Shown: piece after piece, positions 7,870-16,553 of the stretch
Numbering within the stretch: the first letter of the stretch is position 1
Layout: the number at the start of each line of letters is the position of its first letter
Assembly (NCBI GenBank): GCA_032027045.1
Contig: JAVSMU010000001.1
Location: 2,800,783-2,864,782, forward strand
Direction of reading: 5' to 3'
Length of the DNA stretch: 64,000 nt
Source of the DNA: Truepera sp.
GTDB lineage: Bacteria > Deinococcota > Deinococci > Deinococcales > Trueperaceae
The notes under the pieces: model-generated
Seen by the model: the letters and a program-made list of their open reading frames with translations, nothing else
Told to the model about the DNA's origin: nothing
The model's database searches: none
Made by a program: the position numbers and the translations under genes

Positions 7870-8029
7870 CCTGATCACGAGTTCCGTTCACTCCATTGGA
7901 ACGACGCCTTCGCGCCTATGGAGGTCGACCGGCTAACCTGCTGATCTGCGCGGTGAGCATGGTGGTGGCACCGTCATGCTCCGGGACCTAAGACGCTGGA
8001 CGCCCACCGATAGCGAGATCCGCGCCGCG

Positions 8030-8665
8030 TCAGTAGATGGCAATGTCGTCGTAATACCTCTGCTCGTTGGAGCCGGGCCCGTTGTCGGCGCCTTCGAAGT
8101 ACAGCGTGACGGTCTTACCTGCGAACGCCGCGATTTCAGCCTCGATGGGGAACCAGTGGTACGCGTTCTCGGAGCTCGATGACGTCGACCAGTCGATCAG
8201 TACGTGCTCGACCGCGCTGTCGTCCACGAGCCGCACACGGTAAAGGCTATCGGCGCCCTTTCGGTCGTGGGCGGTAGTCAGGGCACGTAGTGTGGTCGCG
8301 CCCTGTGGGAGCTTCAGAGTGCGGTAGATCCACGCGTTCGGGTTACCCGGGTCACCCGTGCCGTCCAACTTGACGCAACCTTCGTTGCGGTCACTCCCGC
8401 ACCATGAACTCCACTCGGCGGTGCCCCAGGCCTCACCGGTGGCCACGCCGGTTTCCCAGCCATCGAGGTCTGCGTCGAACGTCCACGACAGCAAGGGAGG
8501 CGGCAGGGTTCCTGGTGGCGGTGTGGCGCAGCCTGCAAGAAGCAGCGCCAAGACGAAAAACGCCAGTGCGCCCGTCCTCGTCCTGCCAGGTGACCGGCCC
8601 CGTGGCGGGGCAGGGCGGCCGAGATGAACGTGGAAGTTGCCGGTTCGTGTCGAATCGTGTGGCAT
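8030..8665 (-). CDS. Secreted lipoprotein with carbohydrate-binding-like beta-sandwich
   Basis: The lipobox LLLAGC follows a hydrophobic segment (GALAFFVLALLLAGC), preceded by an unusually long basic N-terminus (~30 residues). After a Pro-rich spacer, the ~150-residue domain begins LLSWTFDADLDGWE, typical of jelly-roll carbohydrate-binding-like domains on secreted proteins, and ends YYDDIAIY. Start 8665 is chosen because GAGGAGG lies just upstream; the frame is open to 8746. It is monocistronic between the intact tRNA and the decayed tRNA. The ligand is unknown. Confidence 0.65.
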   Translation of the reverse strand: MPHDSTRTGNFHVHLGRPAPPRGRSPGRTRTGALAFFVLALLLAGCATPPPGTLPPPLLSWTFDADLDGWETGVATGEAWGTAEWSSWCGSDRNEGCVKLDGTGDPGNPNAWIYRTLKLPQGATTLRALTTAHDRKGADSLYRVRLVDDSAVEHVLIDWSTSSSSENAYHWFPIEAEIAAFAGKTVTLYFEGADNGPGSNEQRYYDDIAIY

Positions 8666-8853
8666 GGGCCCTCCTCGGTGTTCGTGGCGCTCACATTCGC
8701 GGTTAGCTACGTGGGTTGGATCATCGTGCGAGGTGAGGCGTGACACGAGCGTTACGCGGGGTTGGAAGCGGTGAGATGAGTGCTCGACGCCGAGCGCGCG
8801 CGGGCGATCACGCCGTACGTGGTCGATGCCCTACCGGCGCTGGGTTGACAGCC

Positions 8854-8940
8854 TCACGCTGCGTTTGCCTCCGTCAACTCCTGGCGCAGCTTTTCCTTGG
8901 TCTTCTCGAGGCCCTTGGTGGTCGGGTGGCCCGATGTCAT
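8854..8940 (-). CDS. Possible 28-residue small protein
   Basis: A short frame encoding a helical, charged peptide (KGLEKTKEKLRQELTEANAA at its end) sits in an otherwise gene-free stretch. A GTG at 8958 could extend it by six residues. No clear ribosome binding site is visible, and it may be the tail of a decayed gene. I do not recognise it. Confidence 0.2.
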   Translation of the reverse strand: MTSGHPTTKGLEKTKEKLRQELTEANAA

Positions 8941-9244
8941 CTTGGGTGGCGTCGACACGCTTCAACCCGCACTCGTGAGCATGCCCCGGGCGAACCGACC
9001 GCAGCGTCTGATTCGGGCCAGAATTGTCCACATACAGGCCGGCCACGGCCGGTAGAGCTGTAGCAGCTTCGCTGCAGGGGTGCACTTCCTGCTGGCCTAG
9101 GAGCAAGAGCGCTGACGGGCCCCCGACTCCCTACTGGGGACCGTAACCGCAAGCGCACTTCCGCGAGATGGTCGAAGGGGTCGGGGTAGCAAGCCGCGGG
9201 CCGCGCGCCGTGATCGGGGTCTCGTTGCTAGAATCGGGTCGCGC
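8941..9244. other. Gene-free stretch
   Basis: No supported reading frame on either strand. A TAGAAT box at 9230-9235 precedes the tRNA remnant. The rest looks like decayed sequence. Confidence 0.4.
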
Positions 9245-9320
9245 GGGTTCTTAGCCAAGCGGTGAGAGGGCGCCACTGGCAATCGATTGGTCGTTGGTCG
9301 AGATCCAGAAGGCCTTACCA
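9245..9320 (+). pseudogene. Decayed copy of the CAU tRNA
   Basis: The 76 bases align end to end with the intact tRNA at 7794-7869 with about 72% identity by eye. Identical blocks include AGCGGTGAGAG and AATCGATTGGTCG, which are not universal tRNA sequence. The anticodon stem no longer pairs, the loop reads CTGGCAA, the T loop is rearranged (TCGAGAT) and the acceptor has mismatches, so it is unlikely to be functional. It ends with ACCA. It may be the trace of a duplicated attachment site or an old tandem duplication. Confidence 0.7.
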
Positions 9321-9454
9321 AGTCCTAGACGGCATTTCTGCCATTACGCTACACACGTTCTTACTTCACGTGGGGACCATGGTTGCAACTTGGTGGCACC
9401 TGGCTCGCAGATTCTGCACCAATGGGGAACGGCGCCTCTAGCGCCGGCGCCCGC

Positions 9455-10384
9455 CTACGTTTCCTCGAAGTAGTCGCGGTCGAGGCGTTTGATGATATAG
9501 CGTTCTTGCTCGCTGACGCCCACGTCGTGGTCAATCATGAATTCGGCTAGGTTCTCGCCGTCGATGAGCACCACACGCAGGTCGCTAAGGCTGCTGGCGT
9601 AGTCGCGGGCTTCTTGAGTGAAGCCGCTGGTGGTGATGAACACACCTTGTTTGGCTTTTTGTCCCATGAGGCTACCGACGAAGGCTTGCACGTCGGGGCG
9701 TGATACGCGGTAATCGGGCGCTTTGCGTTTTGCTTGCACGTAGATCTTGGAGAGGCCGAGGCGGTCTTCGTTGATGACGCCGTCGACGCCACCGTCTCCG
9801 CTCTTGCGGAAGGCGTGCCCGGCGCCCGCGCGGCTACCGCCGTAACCGAGGGCCAGGAGTACGTCGACGACGATCTCTTCGAAGCGTTGCCACGTTACGT
9901 TCTGAAGCGCTTCGGCGAGCTCCAACGCAAGCGCTTGGCGGAGTTGTACGTGGGCGGCGCTGATGGCTTCCTCGGGTGTGTCCGCGTGGTCGGCCGTGAT
10001 GGGCCTAGAGGCTGCGGTTGTCGCCTCAGTTGGGCCTTTGTAGGCTTCGCGCCAGGCGCGGAACGGCTCGATTGCCATTAGCGTGTTGACGGTCACGGCC
10101 TCCGGTTTAGTGGCCATCAGTTGGTGGCCGGTGTCGGTGAGTTCGTAGACCCCGCGCTTTACGGCCCTGATCAACTCGGCTTTCGTCAGGTAGGTGCGTG
10201 CCCAGCCGACGCGGTTGTCGTAGCGCCGCTGCCGGCCGCTGGGGAGGAGTTCGTGGCGGTCGTCGCTCGTGACTCCCATGCGGTTGGCCAGCAAGTCCTT
10301 GGCTTCGGTGAGCGATACGTGGTCGCGCTCGGTGAGCAGGGTGAGTAGCGGCAAGAAGAACTCGTCGTAGGTGGGAACTGCCAT
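9455..10384 (-). CDS. mrr: Mrr-type restriction endonuclease
   Basis: Mrr enzymes are type IV restriction endonucleases that cut DNA carrying foreign methylation. Residues ~1-90 form the Mrr N-terminal winged-helix domain (VPTYDEFFLPLLTLL, then a LTKAELIRAVKRGVYELTDTG segment). The catalytic domain (~180-300) has the PD-(D/E)xK-like Mrr motif FEEIVVDVLLALGYGG, GDGGVDGVI and IYVQAKR, with acidic D and K of QAKR as presumed catalytic residues, then FVGSLMGQKAKQGVFITTSGFT. I chose ATG 10384 (MAVPTYDEF), the usual family start; the frame continues to 10471. It is a stand-alone gene in the island. Confidence 0.9.
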   Translation of the reverse strand: MAVPTYDEFFLPLLTLLTERDHVSLTEAKDLLANRMGVTSDDRHELLPSGRQRRYDNRVGWARTYLTKAELIRAVKRGVYELTDTGHQLMATKPEAVTVNTLMAIEPFRAWREAYKGPTEATTAASRPITADHADTPEEAISAAHVQLRQALALELAEALQNVTWQRFEEIVVDVLLALGYGGSRAGAGHAFRKSGDGGVDGVINEDRLGLSKIYVQAKRKAPDYRVSRPDVQAFVGSLMGQKAKQGVFITTSGFTQEARDYASSLSDLRVVLIDGENLAEFMIDHDVGVSEQERYIIKRLDRDYFEET

Positions 10385-11086
10385 GAGTGGAGTTAGGCTA
10401 ACAGACGCGTCCTCGTGAGGGAACCTGACCACGGAATAGTGGTGTACCTTGTTTGCACGCTCATGGGGCATGACGGAGCCGTGCGGGCGTCATTCTTGCG
10501 GGCATTCGGGGCGGCTGGGCCCGCACCAAGGCGGCCGTGGTACTCAGTGCATTGTCGATCCGGGCAGCGCTTTGGTCAGGGGCACGATGGCGGTGGCGGG
10601 CTGGTGGTTGGCCAGGTCTACACAGAGGATTCGGAAGCGGTCTTAGTTGTTTGAGCCCGGGTGGTCGCAGCGTGAGTTGCGGCAACAGATCTCTCCGACC
10701 ACGCCCACCAGCGCGCTGGCCGGGTGTGCTGGTATCCAGGCAAGGCTCTTGGTGAACACTCAGGTGGTGAGGCCGGCGCCGCTTTCGCAGTGGTGCACCA
10801 CTACGCCGCATTCAGCCGCCCATAGTGGGTTGGCGCCTAGAGCCGCTGGGGCGCGGTGGGCGACCTCAAGCAACTTCGGCTCGTAGGTCTGGAGCTCCGT
10901 AGTCTTGTGCTCCGCCTACCACAGGTGTCCCTCCCGTTGTTCCTGCGTTTGGCGTTGGAGTTCTTGTTGGCCCATGGTCTGAGTATCCTCACAATAGGCA
11001 ACTGAGAACGTGCCGGTCGACGGTGCTCAGGGCGGAATCCATCCCTGGCATTACTCTTGCTCTCGATATGGCGGAGGTGTTCGGTC
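10385..11086. other. Gene-free, possibly decayed stretch
   Basis: No intact gene. On the minus strand from ATG 10975 one frame reads a protein-like sequence interrupted by a TAG and several further stops (segments LLEVAHRAPAALGANPLW, VGEICCRNSRCDHPG, FRILCVDLANHQPATAIV). It may be a dead gene, but I cannot name it. Confidence 0.25.
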
Positions 11087-11347
11087 ATGGCAAAGTTTGG
11101 ACGAGGGCTAAACCGAGAGATCGTCGCGGCCGTCAACCGCGGTGAACTCCGCGAACCATTGACGGTCAGCACAATACGGGAGTTCGTTAGACGGCGTGGC
11201 TGGCCGGTGCGTGAATCCCACCTTCGCGTCACGCTGGCCAACGCCGCAAGTATTAGACACAGCCCGACATACCGCAAGTACTTCGAAGCGCTGGGCGACG
11301 GGCGCTATCAAGTGCGACGGGAGTATCGTGGTCTCGACTGGTACTAG
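11087..11347 (+). CDS. Small basic protein, winged-helix-like, unknown function
   Basis: An 86-residue basic protein. ATG 11087 follows GGAGGT nine bases upstream. The layout VSTIREFVRRRGWPVRESHLRVTLAN followed by a conserved-looking SPTYRKYFEALGDGRYQV tail suggests a winged-helix DNA-binding fold. The tail resembles small proteins found near accessory loci, but I cannot assign a family. It is the only gene on the plus strand within the island and has no operon partners. Confidence 0.55.
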   Translation: MAKFGRGLNREIVAAVNRGELREPLTVSTIREFVRRRGWPVRESHLRVTLANAASIRHSPTYRKYFEALGDGRYQVRREYRGLDWY

Positions 11348-11549
11348 CACCGTCCCAGCGAAGGCCCATGGCTTGCGTCTGGGTCTACCGATACCCGGCG
11401 GCGCCACCCTAATCCTCGACACCGTGTACGGCGCGGTCACCCCCGGCGGCGAAATGGGGTGGTTCCAAAGGTCACCGGTTTGATAGGTAGGCAAGCTCGT
11501 CTCGGTGCGCCCTTAGTGTTTCCCACTTACGAGCTCCTCCGTCCAGCGC

Positions 11550-12212
11550 CTACTTGTTTGTTTGGGGTTTGATCTCTGCGCTTGCGGCTCGTAGGTCTTT
11601 GGCAAGGATGTGTAGGGCACGTTCTTGCTCTTCGGGGCTGGCGTTCCCGAGTTTCAAGCCTAGGCGATTGCCGAGGAGCGTATATGTAAGACAGGGCTTG
11701 TGTAGATGCTGCAGCGGCACCGTGTTTTCGAAGGGTACGAGCTCCAATGCTCGCTCGAAACCGGATCGAGGCAAGACCCAATCCGTCCTGTCCGGGATGA
11801 GCGAGTTGGCCCTAACTCTGCCTGCGGCCCTAAAGAGCGCTGCCGTGACCCGCCCGGTCACCGGCTCCAGTGCGCGGAAGACCGCTGCCCCGGCCAACTC
11901 CCGCTCGCGTGAGCCGGAAGCTGCTGTGCCCGCCAGGTCCATCGCCACCTGGTCGAGAGGCCAGAGAACGACGTGCCCCAGCTCGTGCAGCCATACGCGC
12001 TCCTCGTCGCGGAACGGCCGCCGGGTCATCATTACGGGGGCGCTCTTCTCCACGATGTCCACTCATGCGTCACCGCTCTGCAACTCACGCGCGAAGTCTA
12101 CGAGCTCCACGCGGATCGACCAGTCGGAAAGCCCGAGTACGGGTTTCCGCTGCTCCAAGAGCTGAGCCAAAGCCTCCACGCCGACGGATTCGCGACGCCG
12201 ACTCGGGTACAT
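11550..12212 (-). pseudogene. ImmA/IrrE-like metallopeptidase gene interrupted by in-frame TGA
   Basis: Reading from ATG 12212, 49 codons (ending SIRVELVDFARELQSGDA) meet a TGA at 12063-12065. The same frame then continues VDIVEKSAPVMM...ERVWLHELGHVVLW to 11550. Joined, it matches the ImmA/IrrE layout: an N-terminal strand pair, G-D-A-(R)-V-D-I-V-E-K-S-A, then the zinc motif HELGH. A CGA (Arg) to TGA change would explain the stop. The distal part could be read from GTG 12062 directly after the stop, giving a 170-residue product that lacks the N-terminus. ImmA/IrrE proteases cleave or inactivate phage-type repressors. A leaderless-type promoter precedes ATG 12212. Confidence 0.6.
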
Positions 12213-12218
12213 AACTTC

Positions 12219-12224
12219 ACCATA
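12219..12224 (-). promoter_or_regulatory. Leaderless-type -10 box TATGGT of the ImmA/IrrE-like gene
   Basis: TATGGT on the minus strand, six bases, then ATG 12212. It supports 12212, not 12062, as the original start. Confidence 0.5.
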
Positions 12225-12361
12225 CCGAAGGCGCGCAGCCGTTCGCGCCTGCTGACGCCATGCCCGCCGAGACCACAGCCAGGCGTTTACTGCAGTCGTT
12301 GAGGCTCAGCAGATGCCTCGTATTCCCGAAGGCGGCCGTGGCCAACCACCCAAGCAACCAC

Positions 12362-13153
12362 TCACACCCGCTCCGGCGTCGCCCGGCTGTAGCGCTTCAG
12401 GAAGTACACCACCTGAGCCACCTCCGATTCGCTCAGCACCACCGGCTCCTTACGCAGGAACGGCCCGAACGCCTTCGGCTCCAGCACCCAGACCGGCGAG
12501 CGCTTCGCCGCCTCCGTCCTCTCCACGAACCATCCCGGGAACAAGAGCACCGGCCGCACGGCGTAATCGCGATCCAAGGCTTCCTTCAGCAAGCGCCGCA
12601 CCCACGTCGCCGCGGCCTTTACTTGCACCACCGGGTTGCGGGGCGGCACGTAACCATCCAGCGTCACGAGCTCGCCGTTGAATACCACCCGCACGTCTCG
12701 GTTCACCGGCTTCGAGATAGTCTTCGTCTCGAGTACGAAGATGCCCTGTGGGGCCACCACCACGTGATCGACGTTGAAGTTATCCCCCACGAGGTCGTGC
12801 AGCGCTCGGACGCTCGGGTCGCGCAACGTGTCCAGGTACTCTGCGACGGCCCGCTCACCTGCCTGTCCCTGCCGCAGGCGCCTCACTTGCTCCCGCGCCC
12901 GCTTCATGCGCGGGACCACGTACACCAGGCTCCCCACGAAAGAGGCTAGTGATACGAAGAACAGCACCTTCGGTGGTGTCCCAAGCAACCACTGCACGCC
13001 AGTCATCGCCGTCACGCCGGCAGTAATTGCAAGTAGCACGAAGTTGTCTCCGAGTGCAACATCGCGCACCCGCTCGATCTCTTCGGAAACCGACTGACCC
13101 GGCAAGCGAACAGGCGGTGCCCGCAATGGGGACCGCTTCTCAGCTTTATCCAC
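12362..13153 (-). CDS. Membrane-anchored NERD (nuclease-related) domain protein
   Basis: Two predicted transmembrane helices (FVLLAITAGVTAMTGVQWLL, ~38-57; VLFFVSLASFVGSLVYVV, ~63-80) are followed by the NERD domain (~95-215). Its motifs are GQAGERAVAEYL, FNVDHVVVAPQGIFVLETKT and a W-x-R-R-L-L helix. NERD is a predicted PD-(D/E)xK nuclease-like fold with D (NVDH) and E-T-K as likely active residues. The substrate is unknown. The GTG start has TAACCT six bases upstream and no ribosome binding site. It lies at the right end of the island. Confidence 0.82.
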   Translation of the reverse strand: MDKAEKRSPLRAPPVRLPGQSVSEEIERVRDVALGDNFVLLAITAGVTAMTGVQWLLGTPPKVLFFVSLASFVGSLVYVVPRMKRAREQVRRLRQGQAGERAVAEYLDTLRDPSVRALHDLVGDNFNVDHVVVAPQGIFVLETKTISKPVNRDVRVVFNGELVTLDGYVPPRNPVVQVKAAATWVRRLLKEALDRDYAVRPVLLFPGWFVERTEAAKRSPVWVLEPKAFGPFLRKEPVVLSESEVAQVVYFLKRYSRATPERV

Positions 13154-13159
13154 CAGTAC

Positions 13160-13165
13160 AGGTTA
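13160..13165 (-). promoter_or_regulatory. Leaderless-type -10 box TAACCT of the NERD gene
   Basis: TAACCT on the minus strand, six bases (GTACTG), then GTG 13153. Confidence 0.5.
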
Positions 13166-13206
13166 ATAAGGCAGCGCGGCGAGAGAGGCGATATTTCCGC
13201 CGCCGC

Positions 13207-13740
13207 TCAACCCTCGGACGCCTCCGAACCCGGCCCGCCGTGACCGTAATGCCGACGCACTGCCGGCAACATGCCCACGCCGATGATGCCGACGCCGAGC
13301 GCCAGGAGGATCGGCTGCAAGAAGAAGCGCAGGATGGTCATCTGCACCAAGATCCAGACGATGAGCGCTGCGCCGAGACCCATGGCGGCGAACCACGCGA
13401 CATTGAGGGAAACCCTCGGTGTTCGCGCCCATTTCGGCCGGAACCACAGCATCGGCACCACGAGTATGGGGCAGACCCCCAGCAGGGCGAAGAGGATCAC
13501 GCCCGGCACGAGGTAGTCATGGAACGGACTGCCGGCCAACAGTGAGACAGGCATTCCGAGCGCGTCACCGGATGGGTCGATGATCAGGCCGGCGCCACCT
13601 CCCAGTGCGCTGATGCCAAGGAGAAGCAACAGCACGATCAGTACGTGGACGGCGGCGGGTCTGCTCTTAGCGGCGGCGCGTGACGGCCGCTGCTGGTGAA
13701 CCTGACCGGGGCTCTTGCTCGGTGAACCGTTCCCTTGCAT
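13207..13740 (-). CDS. Four-helix membrane protein, unknown function
   Basis: A basic, Ser/Gln/Pro-rich cytoplasmic N-terminus (~1-28) is followed by four hydrophobic helices: AVHVLIVLLLLLGISALGG, YLVPGVILFALLGVCPILVV, AWFAAMGLGAALIVWILVQ and FLQPILLALGVGIIGVGML. A His/Gly/Ser-rich tail ends the protein. It has no catalytic motif and I do not recognise a family. AGAAGG lies about 11 bases before ATG 13740. A TATCGT further upstream could be its -10 element. Confidence 0.55.
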   Translation of the reverse strand: MQGNGSPSKSPGQVHQQRPSRAAAKSRPAAVHVLIVLLLLLGISALGGGAGLIIDPSGDALGMPVSLLAGSPFHDYLVPGVILFALLGVCPILVVPMLWFRPKWARTPRVSLNVAWFAAMGLGAALIVWILVQMTILRFFLQPILLALGVGIIGVGMLPAVRRHYGHGGPGSEASEG

Positions 13741-14036
13741 GAGGGTTGCCTTCTTTCACCTACCACGATAGAGCCGCGTGCGGACCGGCGCGTAGGGTCC
13801 ATTGCCGCTATCAACTGGAGCGTAACCGGGTTATGGAGGCGCAGAGGCTCGCTGCGTGGACGACGAGGTCGCGTGGCGACCAACGTTGGGGCCAGAGGGC
13901 CAGCACGCGGAGGGCCAACCCGGGCGATGTACCCTCGCCGTTCACAGACGAATAGCGCACAGACGAACGACGCGCCATTCTCACCTTCAACACTCACCGC
14001 CCCCTCGATTCAGCGAGCCAGAAGTCGAGAAGCCGG
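13741..14036. other. Divergent intergenic region, no gene seen
   Basis: About 300 bases between divergent genes. Frames on both strands lack start signals and family resemblance. It should contain the promoters of both neighbours. Confidence 0.4.
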
Positions 14037-14042
14037 TATCCT
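14037..14042 (+). promoter_or_regulatory. Leaderless-type -10 box TATCCT
   Basis: TATCCT, six bases (CACCCC), then ATG 14049. There is no Shine-Dalgarno. Confidence 0.55.
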
Positions 14043-14048
14043 CACCCC

Positions 14049-15182
14049 ATGACCCACCCGTGGCTGGACGCTTGGCGCTCGGCAGGCATGGAGCCTCAGC
14101 TCCTACCGTGTGGCGCCGGCCACCTCCTCACCTCCATGCGAGGAGCAAGGGCAATACCGCTCGACGAGGACGGCCGCCCGCTCCTATGGGTCTCGCCGGC
14201 GCTGCAGCCGACGCCGGCCGGGGCTCCCGGCGCAGGCGGGGCACTCACCGAGCGGGACTGGAACACGGGCGGCGAACGGCTGTGGCTGGCGCCCGAGATC
14301 CGGTTCATGATCCACGATAGGCGCGACTTCGACGGCAGTTACGAGCTGCAGCCGGCGATGGACCCTGGCGCCTGGGCCGCCGACCGGAGCGAGCCGGGCT
14401 GTTTCAGGCAGACGCTGGAGCTGGTCGCGCGCGACAGCAACGAAAGGCTGCAGCTGGACGTGGTTCAGCGCCTAGCCCCTGCCGCCGATCCCCTGCGGCG
14501 GGTGGGTCCAAGTGCCGCCGACCCCCTGCGACGGGGAGCTCCAAGTGCCGCCGATCCGCTGCGGCCACGCGCCCCAAGGCCCGTAGTCCGTCACCTGGGT
14601 TGGACGCGGGAGGTCCGGCTGCAGCGCACGGCCTCCGACGGCGGCACGGTGCCGTGCCAGGCTTGGGTCATAGCGCAGGTGCCGGCGGGCGGCGTCGCCT
14701 GGGTGCCGGGCAGCGCGGGAGCGCGGTTGACGGACTACTTCGAGCCCATCGACGACGCTCACCGTAAACGGGGTGCAGAGCACCTGTACCTCAAGGTCGA
14801 CGGGCGGCAGCGCTACAAGGTGGGCGTGCGCAGCGGTGAGCACCGCGGCCAGTTGCTCTACTGGCGTGAGGCGGATGGGCACGAGCTGGGGGAAGACCGA
14901 GCCTACCTCTACTTGCGCCGCTTCCTCGACCTGCCCTCCAGCCGTTACCTGGAACAGCCGCCGGCCCTGGCCGATCATGAAGGGGACAGCGCCTACGTCT
15001 ACAACGACGATGGCCGGCACGGCGATTTCGGTGAGCTGGAGGTCCTCGGTCGGGCGCTCGAGCCTCACCAGCCCACGGTCGCCGACTTGTTCGAGATGCA
15101 CGTCTGGTGGGGGCCGAGGAACGAAGTGGCCGAGGTCGCAAGGGCCTGGCTGGGCGCCGACTGGTACCCCACCCAGGCGTAA
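14049..15182 (+). CDS. Uncharacterised protein, possibly mutarotase-like beta-sandwich
   Basis: A 377-residue soluble protein without signal peptide, rich in Trp and beta-strand patterns. Features such as LLWVSPALQP, GGERLWLAPEIRFMIHDRRDF and a strand-rich C-terminus (DYFEPID, HLYLKVDGRQRYKVGV, LEVLGRAL) recall aldose-epimerase-like sandwiches (DUF6786-type), but I cannot confirm the family. Residues ~144-177 are a low-complexity insert made of an 11-residue repeat (SAADPLRR). It lies just before the sugar ABC/gal genes but has its own leaderless promoter. A role in sugar handling is only a guess from position. Confidence 0.6.
   Translation: MTHPWLDAWRSAGMEPQLLPCGAGHLLTSMRGARAIPLDEDGRPLLWVSPALQPTPAGAPGAGGALTERDWNTGGERLWLAPEIRFMIHDRRDFDGSYELQPAMDPGAWAADRSEPGCFRQTLELVARDSNERLQLDVVQRLAPAADPLRRVGPSAADPLRRGAPSAADPLRPRAPRPVVRHLGWTREVRLQRTASDGGTVPCQAWVIAQVPAGGVAWVPGSAGARLTDYFEPIDDAHRKRGAEHLYLKVDGRQRYKVGVRSGEHRGQLLYWREADGHELGEDRAYLYLRRFLDLPSSRYLEQPPALADHEGDSAYVYNDDGRHGDFGELEVLGRALEPHQPTVADLFEMHVWWGPRNEVAEVARAWLGADWYPTQA
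14481..14579 (+). repeat. 33-bp tandem repeat inside a coding region
   Basis: Three units (14481-14513, 14514-14546, 14547-14579), each beginning GCCGCCGAYCCSCTGCG and encoding eleven residues (AADPLRR-type). The array is in frame, so length changes would not break the gene. Confidence 0.75.
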
Positions 15183-15254
15183 TTTCTCCTTAAGGCCCGC
15201 AGTCTGAGCCGATACGGCTGTGATAAGCTTCACAACGAAGCATTAGGAGGTCGT

Positions 15255-16487
15255 ATGCGAAAGGCACTCGTCCTATTGGCGACGCTTGTACTCTCGGCAG
15301 CGTTCGCGCAGAACTCCGTCGAGATCTTCTCGTGGTGGGCCGGCGATGAAGGTCCGGCCTTGGAAGCACTGATCAAGCAGTACGAAACGGACCACCCGGG
15401 CGTCGAGGTCATCAACGCCACCGTTACCGGCGGCTCCGGCGTGAACGCCCGCGCGGTCCTCAAGACCCGGATGCTGGGGGGCGACCCGCCCGACTCCTTC
15501 CAGGTCCATGCCGGCCAGGAACTGATCGGCACGTGGGTCGTCGCCGATCGCATGGAGGACCTCACGAGCCTCTTCAAGGAGCAGGGGTGGCTGACGGCCT
15601 TCCCGCAAGGGCTCCTCGACCTCATCTCCACGGATAAGGGCATCTGGAGCGTCCCCGTCAACATCCACCGCTCGAACGTGCTGTGGTACGTGCCGGCCAA
15701 CCTCGAGAAGTGGGGCGTCACGGTTCCAGCCGACTGGAACGAGTTCGTGACCACCACGTGCCCGGCCCTACGCACGGCCGGCGTCACCCCGCTCGTGATT
15801 GGCGAGAACTGGACCGTCCAGCACCTGTGGGAGTCCGTTGCGGTCGCCGAGATGGGTCCGGACGGCTGGCGCGGCCTGTGGGACGGCTCGGTCGCCTTCG
15901 ATAGTCCCGAGGCCCAAGCGGTCTGGGAGACCTTCGACAAGGTCCTCGCTTGCACCAACGCCGACTTCACCGGCCTCTCCTGGCAGCAGGCCACGGACCG
16001 CGTGGCTAACGGCCAGGCGGCCTTCAACGTGATGGGCGACTGGGCGGCCGGCTACATGGCCACCACGCTCGGCCTCGAGCCCGGCACGGGCTTCGCCTGG
16101 GCCGCCTCGCCCGGCACCGACGGGGTGTTCATACTGCTCGCAGACTCCTTCGGCCTGCCGAAGGGCGCCCCCGACCGCGACAACGCCTTGGCCTGGCTCG
16201 AGCTGGTCGGCTCGAAGAAGGGGCAAGACATCTTCAACCCCCTCAAGGGCTCCATCTCGCCGCGCCTCGATAGCGACCTCTCGAAGTACAACGCCTACGG
16301 CAAGTCTGCGGCCGCCGACTACCAGAGCGACACCCAGGTGGGCTCGCTCGTGCACGGCGCCGTTGCCAACGAGACGTTCATGAGCGATTTCGCGACCGTC
16401 ATGGAGACGTTCCTGAGCAACCGTGACGCGGCCGAGGCCGCCAGCCTCGCCGCCGAGCTTGCGGGGCGTGCTCACATCGGTAACTAG
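15255..16487 (+). CDS. Sugar ABC transporter, substrate-binding protein
   Basis: A family-1 solute-binding protein, 410 residues, with signal peptide [19 protein letters not shown] and mature start about residue 20. Motifs [21 protein letters not shown] and [16 protein letters not shown] resemble the Thermus glucose/galactose-binding protein group. A strong TAGGAGGT precedes ATG 15255. It is followed by a hairpin and a tandem repeat, then two permease genes and galT-galK, so glucose/galactose is the likely ligand. No ATPase gene is adjacent; a shared MsiK-like ATPase elsewhere would be needed. Confidence 0.88.
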   Translation: MRKALVLLATLVLSAAFAQNSVEIFSWWAGDEGPALEALIKQYETDHPGVEVINATVTGGSGVNARAVLKTRMLGGDPPDSFQVHAGQELIGTWVVADRMEDLTSLFKEQGWLTAFPQGLLDLISTDKGIWSVPVNIHRSNVLWYVPANLEKWGVTVPADWNEFVTTTCPALRTAGVTPLVIGENWTVQHLWESVAVAEMGPDGWRGLWDGSVAFDSPEAQAVWETFDKVLACTNADFTGLSWQQATDRVANGQAAFNVMGDWAAGYMATTLGLEPGTGFAWAASPGTDGVFILLADSFGLPKGAPDRDNALAWLELVGSKKGQDIFNPLKGSISPRLDSDLSKYNAYGKSAAADYQSDTQVGSLVHGAVANETFMSDFATVMETFLSNRDAAEAASLAAELAGRAHIGN

Positions 16488-16513
16488 CCCGGTCCTGACG
16501 GGCTGAACTGATT

Positions 16514-16553
16514 GGTAGGGGTGGCGCGTCCTTAGGTGCGAGCCACCCCTTCC
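16514..16553 (+). terminator. Hairpin between binding-protein and permease genes
   Basis: GGGGTGGC (16518-16525) pairs with GCCACCCC (16542-16549), extendable to 9 bp and beyond with one mismatch. No U-run follows. It is probably a partial terminator or mRNA-stabilising hairpin that keeps the binding protein more abundant than the permeases. Confidence 0.55.

Larger units (their letters stand above)
7870..13200. other. Accessory island downstream of a tRNA gene
   Basis: The stretch begins at a tRNA 3' end, contains a decayed second copy of that tRNA (9245-9320), and has visibly lower GC and wider non-coding gaps than the flanks. Its genes are of the accessory/defence kind: Mrr endonuclease, a broken ImmA/IrrE-like gene and a NERD protein. 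No integrase survives, so it is at best an old or degraded element. The right boundary is approximate. Confidence 0.45.

Noticed and set aside
9245-9320. Second functional tRNA gene
   Set aside because: The anticodon stem does not pair, the T loop is rearranged and the acceptor has mismatches, so it is scored as a pseudogene.
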